Below, one piece after another: positions 5,044 to 7,592 of a stretch of DNA of 7,592 nucleotides (its first letter is position 1; each line of letters opens with the position of its first letter). Location: positions 1-7,592 of the forward strand of contig JAWCMT010000053.1 in assembly GCA_038849555.1 (NCBI GenBank), read 5' to 3'. Origin of the DNA: JAOAIV01 sp038849555 (GTDB taxonomy: Archaea > Thermoproteota > Bathyarchaeia > Bathyarchaeales > Bathycorpusculaceae). The translations under genes were made by a program, and so were the position numbers. The notes under the pieces are model-generated. The model was not told the origin of the DNA. It searched no databases and saw only the letters and a program-made list of their open reading frames with translations.

Positions 5044-7592
5044 TTAATCAGCGCTATCGGCTTTGCGCGATTTCTTTTTAACTAAACCGCGGGCCTTTGT
5101 ATCGATGGTTATGACGCCGCCGGCAACTTTAGTTATCGGATAGCCGCTGTCAGGATTGCCTAAGTCACTGTCATACATCACTTGACCTGTCTGCTTTTCC
5201 CAGAGGATCAGTCTGAATCGGGCAGGTTTGTTTTCCTCGGTTTTGGCGGGTATTGCAATCAGCGCGAAGGCGCATTCTTTTGCGCCATTAAGCAAGCCTG
5301 TTCCTGTAAAGTGCACTTTGTTTTCAGTGATTACGAGCCAGTCGATGCGTTCGCTTCTGAAAGTTAATTCGCCAGCGGAAAAGGCGAATTCAGCTTGCCC
5401 TACTGGTGCACCCGTGTCTTTTTGGTATCCGACAGTAAATTGGAAGGTAGCTTTGCCTTTGGCTTGCGGCTTTTCTGTGTATGCACCTTCAGGGGACTCA
5501 ATCCAGCCCTCGCCGATTGCTGAGCCCACATTTGGATCATAAACAATGACTACGCCGCATTCCTGTGCGGTTACGTTGCCCATTTCGTCTGCGCCGCGCA
5601 CTATAAGCGGGTATAGACCTGGCTTTTCAATAAGGGTTTTCGCGGTTAACCGCTCAAGCTGCGTGTCCAGCTGCCCGTCCTCAGCAGCCATCGGGAACCA
5701 TGAAGCGCCATCAAAGCTATATTCTGCGGAAACGATCCTTGAACCACCTGTTCTTGAATCGTCGAGAACACCGCTCAGCGTGAAGAGCGTATTCGCAATC
5801 ACGGGGTTGGGATTAATAATGACATTTTCAAATATTGGCGCCTCTATATCTCGAACTTGCTCTTCCTCTTTCGTTTCCCGTTTACTGTAAACGATTGCTA
5901 CGCCTATCAATGCAATTAGAACGACGGCAAGCGCTGCTGCCACAACTGGAATTTCTACATTAAGGATTGGCACTTGAACAAGAAAACTGTTCTTTAACGC
6001 CAAGATTGAGGCAGCAAAGAGAAGCGATACAAGGTTTATGACTTTAATCATCGGGTTCAATGCTGGACCAGCAGTGTCTTTCAAGGGGTCGCCGACCGTG
6101 TCACCTATGACTGAAGCTTTGTGGCTTTCGGAGCCTTTGCCGCCATAGTGGCCATCCTCAATCTTTTTCTTAGCGTTATCCCAAGCGCCGCCTGAGTTCG
6201 CCATGCAAACGGCAAGAAGCTGGCCTGTCAAGATTACGCCTGCAAGGAAGCCGCCCCACGCTGATGGGCTAAGTATTAAGCCTACCGCGAGAGGGGTAAG
6301 TATTGCTATGATGGCTATGCTTGCAAGTTCCCTTTGCGCCGCAGAAGTGCAGATGCCTACAACTTTGGCGTAATCGGGCAACTTGGTGCCTTCCATCACG
6401 CCTGGAATGCGGAACTGCTTTCGAACTTCTTCGATTATTTTGCCTGCAGCTCTTCCGACGGCTCTTATCGATATGAAACTGAACAGAAACGGAAGCGCAC
6501 CGCCTATTAAGAGACCCACAAAGACAAGCGGATCAGCCGCTATGTCCAACGTTACATGCACTGTTTCCGTGAAGGATGAGAACAGTGAAATGGCGGCTAC
6601 GACAGCTGAAGCGATGGCTATTGCCTTAGTTACAGATTTCGTTGTGTTACCTGAGGCATCCAAATCAGCGAGAATCTTTCTTGAGTTGCCTTGCAACCCA
6701 GCCATTTCGCCTATGCCGTTCGCGTTGTCCACAATTGGCCCGAAAGTGTCCATGGCAACGTTGTTTCCTGTCTGCGTCAGCATGCCTATGCCTGCCAGTG
6801 CTATGCCATAAGACGCAAATAGAAAGCCTGCGCCAGACCAGATCAGCATTGAGATGACTATGGTTAATGCGACAAGAAATATTGTCCAAACGGTGCTTTC
6901 GAAGCCAAGTGCAAGACCCTGCAGAATTACGGTTGCAGGTCCTGTCTTGCTTGATTTGGCTACACCGTCAACGGGGTTTCTGCTTGGGCTGGTAAAGTAG
7001 TCTGCAAGTTTATTGAAACTTATAGCGAGAACAATGCCTACAGTAGTTGCGAAAAACACACGTATATCATTCACATAGAAAATTGACAAAACAAGGAAGC
7101 TCGCCGCGGAAATAGCGCTTGAAAGATCATAGGATAAGTCCATGGCTTTAAACGCGTCGCCCTTCGTTAGCTTGTTAGGCCATTTAGCCACCATGTAAGT
7201 CCCGATAAGTGTGCTGATTACACCGATGCCACGCACGAGAATGGGGAAGACAATCCATTTTGCCTCGAAAATTGGTCCTTGCGTGGCAATGGCTAAACCG
7301 AGTATAAGCGCGGAAACCATGGTTACTTCATAAGACTCGAAAATATCTGCAGCCATGCCTGCGCAGTCGCCCACGTTGTCGCCTACGAGGTCAGCGACTA
7401 CTGCAGCGTTTCTCGGGTCGTCTTCTGGAACGCCGCGCTCAACCTTGCCTACGAGGTCGGCGCCTACGTCAGCGGCTTTTGTATAGATGCCGCCTCCGAC
7501 ACGCATAAAAAGTGCCAACAACGTGCCGCCGAAGCCGAAGCCCAGCAGCACTTCAGGCGAGTGGTCAACGTATATGAGGAAGATGGCTACGC
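5044..7592 (-). CDS. hppA: K+-independent membrane-bound proton pyrophosphatase with C-terminal beta-domain extension; N terminus outside window
   Basis: Membrane-integral pyrophosphatase that couples PPi hydrolysis to ion pumping. The frame is open to the right edge (VAIFLIYVDHSPE before the GTG at 7551), so that GTG is not the start and roughly the first quarter is missing. Numbering from 7551: the PPi/Mg motifs are GGGIYTKAADVGADLVGK (19-36), EDDPRN (43-48), GDNVGDCAGMAAD (57-69), VDNANGIGEMAG (274-285), SGGAWDNAKKKIE (453-465) and GDTVGDPLKDTAGPALNP (483-500). GNTTKSVTK (301-309) has Lys and Thr at the two positions that mark K+-independent, H+-pumping enzymes; K+-dependent ones have Ala and Gly/Ala. 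The usual last helix ends near 518. Here a further hydrophobic helix (534-555), a charged SKRETKEEEQ linker, an Ig-like region (about 569-672), a post-COAP-1-like region (about 673-818) and a basic tail follow in the same frame. Transcribed toward feoB; its promoter is outside the window. Confidence 0.95.
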   Translation of the reverse strand, partial: VAIFLIYVDHSPEVLLGFGFGGTLLALFMRVGGGIYTKAADVGADLVGKVERGVPEDDPRNAAVVADLVGDNVGDCAGMAADIFESYEVTMVSALILGLAIATQGPIFEAKWIVFPILVRGIGVISTLIGTYMVAKWPNKLTKGDAFKAMDLSYDLSSAISAASFLVLSIFYVNDIRVFFATTVGIVLAISFNKLADYFTSPSRNPVDGVAKSSKTGPATVILQGLALGFESTVWTIFLVALTIVISMLIWSGAGFLFASYGIALAGIGMLTQTGNNVAMDTFGPIVDNANGIGEMAGLQGNSRKILADLDASGNTTKSVTKAIAIASAVVAAISLFSSFTETVHVTLDIAADPLVFVGLLIGGALPFLFSFISIRAVGRAAGKIIEEVRKQFRIPGVMEGTKLPDYAKVVGICTSAAQRELASIAIIAILTPLAVGLILSPSAWGGFLAGVILTGQLLAVCMANSGGAWDNAKKKIEDGHYGGKGSESHKASVIGDTVGDPLKDTAGPALNPMIKVINLVSLLFAASILALKNSFLVQVPILNVEIPVVAAALAVVLIALIGVAIVYSKRETKEEEQVRDIEAPIFENVIINPNPVIANTLFTLSGVLDDSRTGGSRIVSAEYSFDGASWFPMAAEDGQLDTQLERLTAKTLIEKPGLYPLIVRGADEMGNVTAQECGVVIVYDPNVGSAIGEGWIESPEGAYTEKPQAKGKATFQFTVGYQKDTGAPVGQAEFAFSAGELTFRSERIDWLVITENKVHFTGTGLLNGAKECAFALIAIPAKTEENKPARFRLILWEKQTGQVMYDSDLGNPDSGYPITKVAGGVITIDTKARGLVKKKSRKADSAD
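5098..5856 (-). other. C-terminal beta-rich extension of the pyrophosphatase (Ig-like plus post-COAP-1-like domains)
   Basis: Residues about 566-818 of the visible protein. The first half (APIFENVIINPNPVIANTLF..., SAEYSFDGASWFPM, GLYPLIVRGADEMGNVT, ECGVVIVYD) has the alternating strands and the 'SFDGASW...G.Y.l.VrA.D..GN' pattern of Ig-like domains. The second half (GEGWIESPEGAY, GKATFQFTVGYQKDTGAPVGQAEF at 699-722, WLVITENKVHFTGTGLLNG, FRLILWEKQTGQVMYDSDL, GGVITID) resembles, from memory, the post-COAP-1 domain of secreted surface proteins ('YDP..GF.TGGGWI.SPAGAY...GKA.FGF...Y.KG...PTG.TEF.F'). No stop, start or gap interrupts the junction. The function is unknown. An Ig-like domain alone would be the fallback call. 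Confidence 0.7.
5887..5952 (-). other. Extra (17th) transmembrane helix of the pyrophosphatase
   Basis: IPVVAAALAVVLIALIGVAIVY is a clear hydrophobic helix lying about 15 residues beyond the family's usual terminal helix (LNPMIKVINLVSLLFAASILAL). It is followed at once by SKRETKEEEQ. Known structures of the family have 16 helices with both ends outside the cytoplasm, so this one would return the chain to the cytoplasmic side, in agreement with the positive SKR flank. Confidence 0.75.

Noticed and set aside
6383..6811. Plus-strand open frame of 142 codons opposite hppA
   Set aside because: It is antisense to conserved pyrophosphatase motifs and is explained by their codon pattern.
7549..7551. 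GTG at 7551 as the start of the pyrophosphatase
   Set aside because: The frame stays open to the window edge and the upstream residues also fit the family; family members have roughly a quarter of their length before this point.
1..7592. tRNA, rRNA, CRISPR array, insertion sequence or riboswitch
   Set aside because: Nearly all the sequence is accounted for by conserved coding regions, and the three short intergenic gaps hold no cloverleaf, direct-repeat array, terminal inverted repeats or recognisable aptamer.

Overview
This looks like a piece of an archaeal genome, probably from an uncultured lineage assembled from a metagenome. There is a 10-base N run inside a gene. The serine hydroxymethyltransferase is of archaeal type, the regulator promoter has an A/T-rich TATA-like element bracketed by palindromes, and two genes have GGTGA-type ribosome binding sites. 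A Bathyarchaeia-like member of the TACK group is my best guess, at low confidence, because no marker gene is present. All genes are chromosomal housekeeping or metal-transport genes; I see no mobile element, CRISPR array, rRNA or tRNA.

Layout: (1) Minus strand, 1-2053: glyA followed 46 bp later by serA. serA is cut by the left edge. Together they encode the first step of serine synthesis and the serine-to-glycine/one-carbon step. (2) 2054-2261: a divergent control region with a glyA promoter candidate, an inverted repeat, and two DtxR-box-like palindromes around the promoter of the next operon. (3) Plus strand, 2262-4972: an iron-uptake operon of a DtxR-family repressor carrying its own FeoA domain, then feoB. 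feoB looks broken only because a 10-N placeholder stands for about 17 missing bases. (4) 4973-5043: a short convergent gap with a small hairpin and oligo-T tracts. (5) Minus strand, 5044-7592: a membrane pyrophosphatase (hppA) of the K+-independent signature, cut at its N terminus by the right edge.

The feo operon forms a closed loop. The iron-sensing repressor probably binds the palindromes around its own start and shuts off both itself and FeoB when Fe2+ is plentiful.

The most unusual object is the pyrophosphatase. After its normal last helix it continues, in one uninterrupted frame, through an extra hydrophobic helix into about 265 residues. These look like an Ig-like beta domain followed by a domain resembling the secreted 'post-COAP-1' type. 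By helix counting the extra helix would place this tail in the cytoplasm, although such domains are normally extracellular, so both the fusion and its topology deserve attention.
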